Under the pieces are notes generated by a model. The model worked only from the letters and a program-made list of their open reading frames with translations. It had not been told where the DNA came from and ran no database searches. From positions 186,001 through 250,000 of the forward strand of contig OU452202.1 of the NCBI GenBank assembly GCA_911728435.2: a stretch of DNA of 64,000 nucleotides. Direction: 5' to 3'. The position numbers and the translations under genes were made by a program. The stretch is from Apoderus coryli (Eukaryota > Arthropoda > Insecta > Coleoptera > Attelabidae). How positions within the stretch are numbered: position 1 is the first letter of the stretch; every line of letters begins with the position of its first letter. Below are positions 12,001 to 25,423 of this stretch, in pieces.

Positions 12001-15000
12001 GAATTTTAGACAAGACGATGATATTATGAAGGGCTATTTGCATGCCAAACTACATGCGAAGACAGTGTCATTAAGGATGGTTTCTTAAGGCTTGATTGAT
12101 AGCGTTCTATAGTCCAATACCGAGCAAAAGCATCAAAAAATTAAAATTTTTCCGGTGCCTGAAGGGCTGTGAATTTTAGACAGGACGATGATATTATGAA
12201 GGGCTATTTGCATGCCAAACGACATGCGAAGACAGTGTCATTAAGGATAGTTTCTTAGGGTTTGATTGATAGCGTTCTATAGTCCAATACCGAGCAAAAG
12301 CATCAAAAAATTTAAATTTTTCCGGTGCCTGAAGGGCTGTGAATTTTTGACAGGACGATGATATTATGACGGGCTAATTGCATGCCAAACGACATGCGAA
12401 GACAGTGTCATTAAGGATAGTTTCTTAGGGCTTGAATGATAGCGTTCTATAGTCCAATACCGAGCAAAAGCATCAAAAAATTGAAATTTTTCCGGTGCCT
12501 GAAGGGCTGTGAATTTTAGACAGGACGATGATATTATGAAGGGCTATTTGCATGCCAAACGACATGCGAAGACAGTGTCATTAAGGATAGTTTCTTAGGG
12601 TTTGATTGATAGCGTTCTATAGTCCAATACCGAGCAAAAGCATCAAAAAATTTAAATTTTTCCGTTGCCTGAAGGGCTGTGAATTTTTGACAGGACGATG
12701 ATATTATGACGGGCTAATTGCATGCCAAACGACATGCGAAGACAGTGTCATTAAGGATAGTTTCTTAGGGCTTGAATGATAGCGTTCTATAGTCCAATAC
12801 CGGCAAAAGCATCAAAAAATTTAAATTTTTCCGGTGCCTGAAGGGCTGTGAATTTTAGACAGGACGATGATATTATGAAGGGCTATTTGCATGCCAAACG
12901 ACATGCGAAGACAGTGTCATTAAGGATAGTTTCTTAGGGCTTGAATGATAGCGTTCTATAGTCCAATACCGGCAAAAGCATCAAAAAATTGAAATTTTTC
13001 CGGTGCCTGAAGGGCTGTGAATTTTAGACAGGACGATGATATTATGAAGGGCTATTTGCATGCCAAACGACATGCAAAGACAGTGTCATTAAGGATAGTT
13101 TCTTAGGGCTTGATTGATAGCGTTCTATAGTCCAATACCGAGCAAAAGCATCAAAAAATTGAAATTTTTCCGGTGCCTGAAGGGCTGTGAATTTTAGACA
13201 GGACGATGATATTATGAAGGGCTATTTGCATGCCAAACGACATGCGAAGACAGTGTCATTAAGGATAGTTTCTTAGGGTTTGATTGATAGCGTTCTATAG
13301 TCCAATACCGAGCAAAAGCATCAAAAAATTTAAATTTTTCCGGTGCCTGAAGGGCTGTGAATTTTAGACAGGACGATGATATTATGAAGGGCTATTTGCA
13401 TGCCAAACGACATGCGAAGACAGTGTCATTAAGGATAGTTTCTTAGGGTTTGATTGATAGCGTTCTATAGTCCAATACCGGCAAAAGCATCAGAAAATTG
13501 AAATTTTTCCGGTGCCTGAAGGGCTGTGAATTTTAGACAGGACGATGATATTATGAAGGGCTATTTGCATGCCAAACGACATGCGAAGACAGTGTCATTA
13601 AGGATAGTTTCTTAGGGCTTGATTGATAGCGTTCTATAGTCCAATACCGAGCAAAAGCATCAAAAAATTTAAATTTTTCCGGTGCCTGAAGGGCTGTGAA
13701 TTTTTGACAGGACGATGATATTATGACGGGCTAATTGCATGCCAAACGACATGCGAAGACAGTGTCATTAAGGATAGTTTCTTAGGGCTTGAATGATAGC
13801 GTTCTATAGTCCAATACCGAGCAAAAGCATCAAAAAATTGAAATTTTTCCGGTGCCTGAAGGACTGTGAATTTTAGACAGGACGATGATATTATGAAGGG
13901 CTATTTGCATGCCAAACGACATGCGAAGACAGTGTCATTAAGGATAGTTTCTTAGGGCTTGATTGATAGCGTTCTATAGTCCAATACCGAGCAAAAGCAT
14001 CAAAAAATTTAAATTTTTCCGGTGCCTGAAGGGCTGTGAATTTTAGACAGGACGATGATATTATGAAGGGCTATTTGCATGCCAAACGACATGCGAAGAC
14101 AGTGTCATTAAGGATAGTTTCTTAGGGCTTGATTGATAGCGTTCTATAGTCCAATACCGAACAAAAGCATCAAAAAATTTAAATTTTTCCGGTGCTTGAA
14201 GGGCTGTGAATTTTAGACAGGACGATGATATTATGAAGGGCTATTTGTATGCCAAACGACATGCGAAGACAGTTTCATTAAGGATAGTTTCTTAGGGATT
14301 GAATGATAGCGTTCTATAGTCCAATACCGGCAAAAGCATCAAAAAATTTAAATTTTTCCGGTGCCTGAAGGGCTGTGAATTTAAGACAGGACGATGATAT
14401 TATGAAGGGCTATTTGCATGCCAAACGACATGCGAAGACAGTGTCATTAAGGATAGTTTCTTAGGGCTTGATTGATAGCGTTCTATAGTCCAATACCGAA
14501 CAAAAGCATCAAAAAATTTAAATTTTTCCGGTGCCTGAAGGGCTGTGAATTTAAGACAGGACGATGATATTATGAAGGGCTATTTGCATGCCAAACGACA
14601 TGCGAAGACAGTGTCATTAAGGATAGTTTCTTAGGGTTTGATTGATAGCGTTCTATAGTCCAATACCGAGCAAAAGCATCAAAAAATTTAAATTTTTCCG
14701 GTGCCTGAAGGGCTGTGAATTTTTGACAGGACGATGATATTATGACGGGCTAATTGCATGCCAAACGACATGCGAAGACAGTGTCATTAAGGATAGTTTC
14801 TTAGGGCTTGAATGATAGCGTTCTATAGTCCAATACCGAGCAAAAGCATCAAAAAATTGAAAATTTTCCGGTGCCTGAAGGGCTGTGAATTTTAGACAGG
14901 ACGATGATATTATGAAGGGCTATTTGCATGCCAAACGACATGCGAAGACAGTGTCATTAAGGATAGTTTCTTAGGGCTTGAATGATAGCGTTCTATAGTC

Positions 15001-18000
15001 CAATACCGAGCAAAAGCATCAAAAAATTGAAATTTTTCCGGTGCCTGAAGGGCTGTGAATTTTAGACAAGACGATGATATTATAAAGGGCTATTTGCATG
15101 CCAAACGACATGCGAAGACAGTGTCATTAAGGATAGTTTCTTATGGCTTGATTGATAGCGTTCTATAGACCAATACCGAGCAAAAGCATCAAAAAATTTA
15201 AATTTTTCCGGTGCCTGAAGGGCTGTGAATTTTAGACAGGACGATGATATTATGAAGGGCTATTTGCATGCCAAACGACATGCGAAAACAGTGTCATTAA
15301 GGATAGTTTCTTAGGGCTTGAATGATAGCGTTCTATAGTCCAATACCGAGCAAAAGCATCAAAAAATTGAAATTTTTCCGGTGCCTGAAGGGCTATGAAT
15401 TTTAGACAGGACGATGATATTATGAAGGGCTATTTGCATGCCAAACGACAAGCGAAGACAGTGTCATTAAGGATAGTTTCTTAGGGCTTGATTGATAGCG
15501 TTCTATAGTCCAATACCGAGCAAAAGCATCAAAAAATTTAAATTTTTCCGGTGCCTGAAGGGCTGTGAATTTTAGACAGGACGATGATATTATGAAGGGC
15601 TATTTGCATGCCAAACTACATGCGAAGACAGTGTCATTAAGGATGGTTTCTTAAGGCTTGATTGATAGCGTTCTATAGTCCAATACCGAGCAAAAGCATC
15701 AAAAAATTAAAATTTTTCCGGTGCCTGAAGGGCTGTGAATTTTAGACAGGACGATGATATTATGAAGGGCTATTTGCATGCCAAACGACATGCGAAGACA
15801 GTGTCATTAAGGATAGTTTCTTAGGGCTTGATTGATAGCGTTCTATAGTCCAATACCGAGCAAAAGCATCAAAAAATTTAAATTTTTCCGGTGCCTGAAG
15901 GGCTGTGAATTTTTGACAGGACGATGATATTATGACGGGCTAATTGCATGCCAAACGACATGCGAAGACAGTGTCATTAAGGATAGTTTCTTAGGGCTTG
16001 AATGATAGCGTTCTATAGTCCAATACCGAGCAAAAGCATCAAAAAATTGAAAATTTTCCGGTGCCTGAAGGGCTGTGAATTTTAGACAGGACGATGATAT
16101 TATGAAGGGCTATTTGCATGCCAAACGACATGCGAAGACAGTGTCATTAAGGATAGTTTCTTAGGGTTTGATTGATAGCGTTCTATAGTCCAATACCGAG
16201 CAAAAGCATCAAAAAATTTAAATTTTTCCGTTGCCTGAAGGGCTGTGAATTTTTGACAGGACGATGATATTATGACGGGCTAATTGCATGCCAAACGACA
16301 TGCGAAGACAGTGTCATTAAGGATAGTTTCTTAGGGCTTGAATGATAGCGTTCTATAGTCCAATACCGGCAAAAGCATCAAAAAATTTAAATTTTTCCGG
16401 TGCCTGAAGGGCTGTGAATTTTAGACAGGACGATGATATTATGAAGGGCTATTTGCATGCCAAACGACATGCGAAGACAGTGTCATTAAGGATAGTTTCT
16501 TAGGGCTTGAATGATAGCGTTCTATAGTCCAATACCGGCAAAAGCATCAAAAAATTGAAATTTTTCCGGTGCCTGAAGGGCTGTGAATTTTAGACAGGAC
16601 GATGATATTATGAAGGGCTATTTGCATGCCAAACGACATGCAAAGACAGTGTCATTAAGGATAGTTTCTTAGGGCTTGATTGATAGCGTTCTATAGTCCA
16701 ATACCGAGCAAAAGCATCAAAAAATTGAAATTTTTCCGGTGCCTGAAGGGCTGTGAATTTTAGACAGGACGATGATATTATGAAGGGCTATTTGCATGCC
16801 AAACGACATGCGAAGACAGTGTCATTAAGGATAGTTTCTTAGGGTTTGATTGATAGCGTTCTATAGTCCAATACCGAGCAAAAGCATCAAAAAATTTAAA
16901 TTTTTCCGGTGCCTGAAGGGCTGTGAATTTTAGACAGGACGATGATATTATGAAGGGCTATTTGCATGCCAAACGACATGCGAAGACAGTGTCATTAAGG
17001 ATAGTTTCTTAGGGTTTGATTGATAGCGTTCTATAGTCCAATACCGGCAAAAGCATCAGAAAATTGAAATTTTTCCGGTGCCTGAAGGGCTGTGAATTTT
17101 AGACAGGACGATGATATTATGAAGGGCTATTTGCATGCCAAACGACATGCGAAGACAGTGTCATTAAGGATAGTTTCTTAGGGCTTGATTGATAGCGTTC
17201 TATAGTCCAATACCGAGCAAAAGCATCAAAAAATTTAAATTTTTCCGGTGCCTGAAGGGCTGTGAATTTTTGACAGGACGATGATATTATGACGGGCTAA
17301 TTGCATGCCAAACGACATGCGAAGACAGTGTCATTAAGGATAGTTTCTTAGGGCTTGAATGATAGCGTTCTATAGTCCAATACCGAGCAAAAGCATCAAA
17401 AAATTGAAATTTTTCCGGTGCCTGAAGGACTGTGAATTTTAGACAGGACGATGATATTATGAAGGGCTATTTGCATGCCAAACGACATGCGAAGACAGTG
17501 TCATTAAGGATAGTTTCTTAGGGCTTGATTGATAGCGTTCTATAGTCCAATACCGAGCAAAAGCATCAAAAAATTTAAATTTTTCCGGTGCCTGAAGGGC
17601 TGTGAATTTTAGACAGGACGATGATATTATGAAGGGCTATTTGCATGCCAAACGACATGCGAAGACAGTGTCATTAAGGATAGTTTCTTAGGGCTTGATT
17701 GATAGCGTTCTATAGTCCAATACCGAACAAAAGCATCAAAAAATTTAAATTTTTCCGGTGCTTGAAGGGCTGTGAATTTTAGACAGGACGATGATATTAT
17801 GAAGGGCTATTTGTATGCCAAACGACATGCGAAGACAGTTTCATTAAGGATAGTTTCTTAGGGATTGAATGATAGCGTTCTATAGTCCAATACCGGCAAA
17901 AGCATCAAAAAATTTAAATTTTTCCGGTGCCTGAAGGGCTGTGAATTTTAGACAGGACGATGATATTATGAAGGGCTATTTGCATGCCAAACGACATGCG

Positions 18001-21000
18001 AAGACAGTTTCATTAAGGATAGTTTCTTAGGGCTTGAATGATAGCGTTCTATAGTCCAATACCGAGCAAAAGCATCAAAAAATTGAAATTTTTCCGGTGC
18101 CTGAAGGGCTGTGAATTTTAGACAGGACGATGATATTATGAAGGGCTATTTGCATGCCAAACTACATGCGAAGACAGTGTCATTAAGGATGGTTTCTTAA
18201 GGCTTGATTGATAGCGTTCTATAGTCCAATACCGAGCAAAAGCATCAAAAAATTAAAATTTTTCCGGTGCCTGAAGGGCTGTGAATTTTAGACAGGACGA
18301 TGATATTATGAAGGGCTATTTGCATGCCAAACGACATGCGAAGACAGTGTCATTAAGGATAGTTTCTTAGGGTTTGATTGATAGCGTTCTATAGTCCAAT
18401 ACCGAGCAAAAGCATCAAAAAATTTAAATTTTTCCGGTGCCTGAAGGGCTGTGAATTTTTGACAGGACGATGATATTATGACGGGCTAATTGCATGCCAA
18501 ACGACATGCGAAGACAGTGTCATTAAGGATAGTTTCTTAGGGCTTGAATGATAGCGTTCTATAGTCCAATACCGAGCAAAAGCATCAAAAAATTGAAAAT
18601 TTTCCGGTGCCTGAAGGGCTGTGAATTTTAGACAGGACGATGATATTATGAAGGGCTATTTGCATGCCAAACGACATGCGAAGACAGTGTCATTAAGGAT
18701 AGTTTCTTAGGGCTTGAATGATAGCGTTCTATAGTCCAATACCGAGCAAAAGCATCAAAAAATTGAAATTTTTCCGGTGCCTGAAGGGCTGTGAATTTTA
18801 GACAAGACGATGATATTATAAAGGGCTATTTGCATGCCAAACGACATGCGAAGACAGTGTCATTAAGGATAGTTTCTTATGGCTTGATTGATAGCGTTCT
18901 ATAGACCAATACCGAGCAAAAGCATCAAAAAATTTAAATTTTTCCGGTGCCTGAAGGGCTGTGAATTTTAGACAGGACGATGATATTATGAAGGGCTATT
19001 TGCATGCCAAACGACATGCGAAAACAGTGTCATTAAGGATAGTTTCTTAGGGCTTGAATGATAGCGTTCTATAGTCCAATACCGAGCAAAAGCATCAAAA
19101 AATTTAAATTTTTCCGGTGCCTGAAGGACTGTGAATTTTAGACAGGACGATGATATTATGAAGGGCTATTTGCATGCCAAACGACATGCGAAGACAGTGT
19201 CATTAAGGATAGTTTCTTAGGGCTTGATTGATAGCGTTCTATAGTCCAATACCGAGCAAAAGCATCAAAAAATTTAAATTTTTCCGGTGCCTGAAGGGCT
19301 GTGAATTTTAGACAGGACGATGATATTATGAAGGGCTATTTGCATGCCAAACGACATGCGAAGACAGTGTCATTAAGGATAGTTTCTTAGGGCTTGATTG
19401 ATAGCGTTCTATAGTCCAATACCGAACAAAAGCATCAAAAAATTTAAATTTTTCCGGTGCTTGAAGGGCTGTGAATTTTAGACAGGACGATGATATTATG
19501 AAGGGCTATTTGTATGCCAAACGACATGCGAAGACAGTTTCATTAAGGATAGTTTCTTAGGGATTGAATGATAGCGTTCTATAGTCCAATACCGGCAAAA
19601 GCATCAAAAAATTTAAATTTTTCCGGTGCCTGAAGGGCTGTGAATCTTAGACAGGACGATGATATTATGAAGGGCTATTTGCATGCCAAACGACATGCGA
19701 AGACAGTTTCATTAAGGATAGTTTCTTAGGGCTTGAATGATAGCGTTCTATAGTCCAATACCGAGCAAAAGCATCAAAAAATTGAAATTTTTCCGGTGCC
19801 TGAAGGGCTGTGAATTTTAGACAGGACGATGATATTATGAAGGGCTATTTGCATGCCAAACTACATGCGAAGACAGTGTCATTAAGGATGGTTTCTTAAG
19901 GCTTGATTGATAGCGTTCTATAGTCCAATACCGAGCAAAAGCATCAAAAAATTAAAATTTTTCCGGTGCCTGAAGGGCTGTGAATTTTAGACAGGACGAT
20001 GATATTATGAAGGGCTATTTGCATGCCAAACGACATGCGAAGACAGTGTCATTAAGGATAGTTTCTTAGGGTTTGATTGATAGCGTTCTATAGTCCAATA
20101 CCGAGCAAAAGCATCAAAAAATTTAAATTTTTCCGGTGCCTGAAGGGCTGTGAATTTTTGACAGGACGATGATATTATGACGGGCTAATTGCATGCCAAA
20201 CGACATGCGAAGACAGTGTCATTAAGGATAGTTTCTTAGGGCTTGAATGATAGCGTTCTATAGTCCAATACCGAGCAAAAGCATCAAAAAATTGAAAATT
20301 TTCCGGTGCCTGAAGGGCTGTGAATTTTAGACAGGACGATGATATTATGAAGGGCTATTTGCATGCCAAACGACATGCGAAGACAGTGTCATTAAGGATA
20401 GTTTCTTAGGGCTTGAATGATAGCGTTCTATAGTCCAATACCGAGCAAAAGCATCAAAAAATTGAAATTTTTCCGGTGCCTGAAGGGCTGTGAATTTTAG
20501 ACAAGACGATGATATTATAAAGGGCTATTTGCATGCCAAACGACATGCGAAGACAGTGTCATTAAGGATAGTTTCTTATGGCTTGATTGATAGCGTTCTA
20601 TAGACCAATACCGAGCAAAAGCATCAAAAAATTTAAATTTTTCCGGTGCCTGAAGGGCTGTGAATTTTAGACAGGACGATGATATTATGAAGGGCTATTT
20701 GCATGCCAAACGACATGCGAAAACAGTGTCATTAAGGATAGTTTCTTAGGGCTTGAATGATAGCGTTCTATAGTCCAATACCGAGCAAAAGCATCAAAAA
20801 ATTGAAATTTTTCCGGTGCCTGAAGGGCTATGAATTTTAGACAGGACGATGATATTATGAAGGGCTATTTGCATGCCAAACGACAAGCGAAGACAGTGTC
20901 ATTAAGGATAGTTTCTTAGGGCTTGATTGATAGCGTTCTATAGTCCAATACCGAGCAAAAGCATCAAAAAATTTAAATTTTTCCGGTGCCTGAAGGGCTG

Positions 21001-22199
21001 TGAATTTTAGACAGGACGATGATATTATGAAGGGCTATTTGCATGCCAAACTACATGCGAAGACAGTGTCATTAAGGATGGTTTCTTAAGGCTTGATTGA
21101 TAGCGTTCTATAGTCCAATACCGAGCAAAAGCATCAAAAAATTAAAATTTTTCCGGTGCCTGAAGGGCTGTGAATTTTAGACAGGACGATGATATTATGA
21201 AGGGCTATTTGCATGCCAAACGACATGCGAAGACAGTGTCATTAAGGATAGTTTCTTAGGGTTTGATTGATAGCGTTCTATAGTCCAATACCGAGCAAAA
21301 GCATCAAAAAATTTAAATTTTTCCGGTGCCTGAAGGGCTGTGAATTTTAGACAGGACGATGATATTATGACGGGCTAATTGCATGCCAAACGACATGCGA
21401 AGACAGTGTCATTAAGGATAGTTTCTTAGGGCTTGAATGATAGCGTTCTATAGTCCAATACCGAGCAAAAGCATCAAAAAATTGAAAATTTTCCGGTGCC
21501 TGAAGGGCTGTGAATTTTAGACAGGACGATGATATTATGAAGGGCTATTTGCATGCCAAACGACATGCGAAGACAGTGTCATTAAGGATAGTTTCTTAGG
21601 GCTTGAATGATAGCGTTCTATAGTCCAATACCGAGCAAAAGCATCAAAAAATTGAAATTTTTCCGGTGCCTGAAGGGCTGTGAATTTTAGACAAGACGAT
21701 GATATTATAAAGGGCTATTTGCATGCCAAACGACATGCGAAGACAGTGTCATTAAGGATAGTTTCTTATGGCTTGATTGATAGCGTTCTATAGACCAATA
21801 CCGAGCAAAAGCATCAAAAAATTTAAATTTTTCCGGTGCCTGAAGGGCTGTGAATTTTAGACAGGACGATGATATTATGAAGGGCTATTTGCATGCCAAA
21901 CGACATGCGAAAACAGTGTCATTAAGGATAGTTTCTTAGGGCTTGAATGATAGCGTTCTATAGTCCAATACCGAGCAACAGCATCAAAAAATGGAAATTT
22001 TTCCGGTGCCTGAAGGGCTATGAATTTTAGACAGGACGATGATATTATGAAGGGCTATTTGCATGCCAAACGACAAGCGAAGACAGTGTCATTAAGGATA
22101 GTTTCTTAGGGTTTGATTGATAGCGTTCTATAGTCCAATACCGAGCAAAAGCATCAACAAATTTAAATTTTTCCGGTGCCTGAAGGGCTGTGAATTTTT
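9059..22199. repeat. 170-bp satellite DNA array (~77 monomers) with higher-order structure
   Basis: The monomer starts CCAATACCGAGCAAAAGC and repeats every 170 bp (169 in variants that read CCGGCAAAAGC). The first starts are 9059, 9229, 9399, 9569, 9739 and 9908. The last monomer is cut at about 22199. Monomers differ by a handful of positions. Recurring variants include GACGGGCTAATTG for GAAGGGCTATTTG, AACAAAAGC, TTTGTATGCC, CATGCAAAGAC and AACTACATGC. Strings of these variants recur in the same order. Every monomer carries GCATGCCAAACGACATGC, or a close variant, able to form a short hairpin. The array may be centromeric or pericentromeric, but nothing in the sequence proves it. Short open frames inside it are not genes. 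Confidence 0.97.
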
Positions 22200-22376
22200 G
22201 ATATTTATTTATTTACTTATTTATTTATATTTGTATTTATTTATTTATTTACTTATTTATTTATATATTTATTTATGTATTTATTTATGTATTTATTTAT
22301 GTATTTATTTATTTATGTATTTATTTATTTATTTATTTATTTACTTACTTATTTATTTATTTATGTATTTATAAAG
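22198..22376. repeat. (TTTA)n microsatellite
   Basis: Imperfect ATTT repeats with occasional TTAC and TATG interruptions run for about 175 bp from the cut end of the last satellite monomer. The Leu/Ile/Tyr-rich translation is an artefact of the repeat. Confidence 0.95.
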
Positions 22377-22390
22377 TGGTTAAAAATCAA

Positions 22391-22448
22391 TAATCATACA
22401 GGTAATATCAGTGTACTAATAACTTAGTACACTGATATTACCTGTATG

Positions 22449-22490
<42 letters not shown>
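22391..22490. repeat. 28-bp perfect inverted repeat followed by (TA)n
   Basis: Arms 22391-22418 and 22425-22452 are exact reverse complements, separated by the 6-nt loop ATAACT. The right arm runs straight into a (TA)n tract to about 22490. Such a hairpin could be a fold-back insertion or a cruciform. Confidence 0.9.
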
Positions 22491-22492
<2 letters not shown>

Positions 22493-22499
22493 CCAATCG

Positions 22500-22805
22500 T
22501 ATGATACGACGCCCAGAGCGCTACATTGCTCGGATGATACGACGCCATTTTGGAGATACGACGCCCGACCTCGGGCGTTGGAAAAATTCACGTGTATATT
22601 CTTGATATGTTGTTCTATAGGCCCCTACCAACCCATAGACGAATTTTAGTGTGGGCGTCGTATAGTCATATACACATGGACATTATATATGGAAATAGTT
22701 CAAGAGAAAAACGTGTAGGTGGCGCGTCGTTAAATACGTATATAGTGTTTTATACGCACCGCATGATAGGAAGCCCACATCATAATGCGTATGATGCGAC
22801 GCCCG
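22500..22805. repeat. cluster of GATACGACGCC motifs
   Basis: The 11-mer GATACGACGCC occurs at 22503, 22534 and 22554; a variant GATGCGACGCCC lies near 22795 and the inverted form GGGCGTCGTAT near 22643. A CGGGCGTTGG block occurs inside. Similar GGGCGT-rich sequence returns at 27780-28160. The overlapping short open frames look non-coding. The density of CpG-containing motifs is unlike the AT-rich surroundings. Confidence 0.55.
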
Positions 22806-23565
22806 AAAGCCTGGCAACAACGTAAGGCATAACTTTTATTATTTGAATAAAGAAATTAAATCGTATTTGTACATTTATTTGCTTATCACCCTGTATATAT
22901 CATGTCGTGAAAAAATAGACAGAATAATATGAAGAATAAAAAAGATCAGTTGAGTAACGTCTTGTCAAGTAAAGGACTTGATATTTAAATAAACATTCAT
23001 AAAATCCACAATTATAACAATCCCAAACAAAATGATCCTAAAAACATAAAAGTGTAATTAATATCCTATGCTCCACTTCAAATTAAATTTGATAGATTTC
23101 TGGAAATGATTCTGAAACATTACCTATTGTCAAAAAATCGACATTTTTGTTTTAACTTTTGAATTCCAAAAAACTTTTGTCGTATCGAAAAATAAATTAT
23201 TACATCACAGAAGGCGAAACTCAGCTACCTATACGACACGACGCGACCCCCATACACTCTAAAGAGCTTCCAACGCCCGACTTGTGCGCCTAGAAGGATT
23301 AGGAGAATACATTTTTGACAGGAACGTTTTTGTTACTACAGTGGGGAAATACTAGTTTATGTGATTCCCATGATTTGAGAAGAACAACTAAACGCAGCTC
23401 GTTTTATTATGTTATATTAAGCATATTTTACGATTGCTATTTCAAACAATCCATGTTTATGATTATAATATGGGAGATCGAACTAAATTTATTTTGAACT
23501 TGGCGGACAAAGATAAAATAGGTTAGCAATTTTAAAATGTTACTTATATTCAATAAATATACACT
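22806..23565. other. unannotated AT-rich interval
   Basis: No ORF of note, RNA gene or clear repeat is seen. A CACCCTGTATA string, shared by several repeats in this window, occurs near 22887. A short CGACACGACGCGACC string near 23235 echoes the motif cluster just upstream. Confidence 0.5.
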
Positions 23566-24640
23566 GTGTCCAAGATAAGAATGGGATAGCATTGGAATCT
23601 TGGAAACGGTAGGAGTTACAATATCGGTTAAATTAGAGAAAACTTGTACAATTTAAACACAGTTTAAATGGTGTTCTTAAAAGTAAAGTGACTTTAGCCA
23701 TTTTTGAAAAAACTATTTTTTGCGATTTTTATTTATTTCAGCCATTATTTTTACAGATATAAAAAATCGAAAGCACTTCCTCATTGTTACTTTTTGAGGA
23801 GAATAAGTTAGCGTTTACAAATTGTCACTACGACGTTTCGTTTTCGAAAAACCATCATTAACTTCGTTTTGTAAAATACGGCCCTGGATTTTTTATTGTT
23901 AAATTTAAAGCCATTTTCAATTCAAAAATAGGTTGTAATCACACGTAATGGTTTAAACAAGTTTTCAGTATTTTTAGCTGTTATTTAAAGTTATTCAAGA
24001 AAAATCGCCATCGTTTGGCACTCAATTTGCGTAAAACATTCATCTGAGAAAGGCGTTTTTTTAATAACCTCAAAAAGCACAAAAATTTCACCTAAATTTA
24101 AAAAGCCGCGTACAGAATAAAATATTGTACTGAGACAGAAATAAATTGTAAAATAATAATAAATAATTGTGAGTAACGACGAAACAATGTTTTTGGTAAA
24201 CCTACTACTCTGCATTCAGTCAGCAGTGGCAAACCATGGCGATTTTTCTTGAAGAAGTTTAAATAACAGCTAAAAATACTACTACGTGTTTACATCATTA
24301 CGTGTGAAATACCACCCATATTTGAATTGAAACCATTTTCAATTCAAATAAATTCAATTTGACAATAAAAAATCCAAGGGCGTATTTAAAAAAAAACGAA
24401 GTTGACGATGGTTTTTCAAAATCGAAAAGTCGTATTGCAAATTTGTAAACGCTATATTATTCGTCTCAAAAATTAACAATGAGAAAGTGCTTTTTATTTT
24501 TTGCTATCGGTAAAAATAATGTCAGAAATAAATAAAAACTAAAATCGCAAAAAATAGTTTATTCAAAAATTCTCGAAAACGGCTAAAGTTAAAGTTTACT
24601 TTTGAAAAAACCATTTAAAAGGTGTTTAAAAACGAATCTT
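23566..24640. mobile_element. foldback-type element with ~0.35-0.4-kb inverted arms
   Basis: Left arm (about 23651-24019) and right arm (24229-about 24640) are inverted copies with moderate divergence. Matching blocks include GCGATTTTTATTTATTTC, CCATTTTCAATTCAAA, AGCTGTTATTTAAA and CGCCATCG. The spacer is about 209 bp. The left outer end TACACTGTGTCCAAGATAAG is shared with a fragment at 55785, which marks the element's end; the equivalent right end is missing. No transposase is encoded. Confidence 0.75.
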
Positions 24641-25176
24641 GACGATTAACAAAACAAAACAAATCTTCAAAATGTTGGCTAATACTTCTCATACACAAGT
24701 CATATCTTTCATGGATAATGTTAACAGCATTATAAATATGAGTATTAGAAACGGAATTGATACAATGTCTAAAATTTGCTTTCAATTCTGCAATATTCCG
24801 GGGTGTCCCGTTAAATAAACAAACAAAGTTTATAGTGATAACTAAAATTTTTCTGAGTACGCTACTGTACTCTACGTATAAGTCCCCCTAACTTTTATTA
24901 AAACTATTTTTAAAGAAAATATCTAAGAAAAAAAATGGCAAATAATGCAAATCACCCTAAAGGGTGATTAGTTTCTGGTATGTATACTACTTAAATGAGC
25001 CTGATTGGTACAAATGATTTAAAACAAAAAGGTATTTTCTTTGATCTTGTCTCTAGACGGCGTCTGTACATGTTGCTTTGAGAAGATGCAGATTTTAATT
25101 TTGCCTGAATTTTATTAAGGGTTGTCAGTACTCAAATTACTTTATTTTTGGCTCAAATTACGATTTTCTATTACTC
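24641..25176. other. unannotated AT-rich interval
   Basis: Nothing recognisable beyond AT-rich sequence. A short inverted TTACACCC-like pair (CACCCTAAAGGGTG) occurs near 24953-24966. Confidence 0.5.
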
Positions 25177-25423
25177 AGACCTGATTTTTTGATATTTGTT
25201 TAAAAACCTAGAAGGCTCATATCAAAAATGGTTTTTAATAAACAAAACACGATTTGGTTAGTTTGGAGCGGATATTTTTAATTTGGTTAATTAGTTCAGT
25301 AAAAAGTATTTATTTATATTTTGGTTAATTTTGTGAAGTCTGAATTTAACTAACAGTGTTTTGTTTATTAAAATATTTAACATGATTTCATTCATTTGAA
25401 AGAAATATCAAAAAATCAGGTCT
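25177..25423. mobile_element. MITE with 21-bp terminal inverted repeats
   Basis: The ends AGACCTGATTTTTTGATATT and its inverted match at 25403-25423 are exact over about 21 bp. A second internal inverted pair, TAATAAACAAAACAC and GTGTTTTGTTTATTA, lies inward. Total length is 247 bp with no ORF. No convincing target duplication is seen, so the superfamily is open. Confidence 0.75.

Noticed and set aside
9059..22199. CRISPR array
   Set aside because: The repeats are contiguous 170-bp monomers without unique spacers, in a eukaryotic context with no cas genes.
9059..22199. CENP-B box in the satellite monomer
   Set aside because: No TTCG-x4-A-x2-CGGG pattern is present in the monomer.
22117..22374. 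85-residue Leu/Ile/Tyr-rich frame that looks like a membrane protein
   Set aside because: It is the translation of the last satellite monomer and a (TTTA)n microsatellite.
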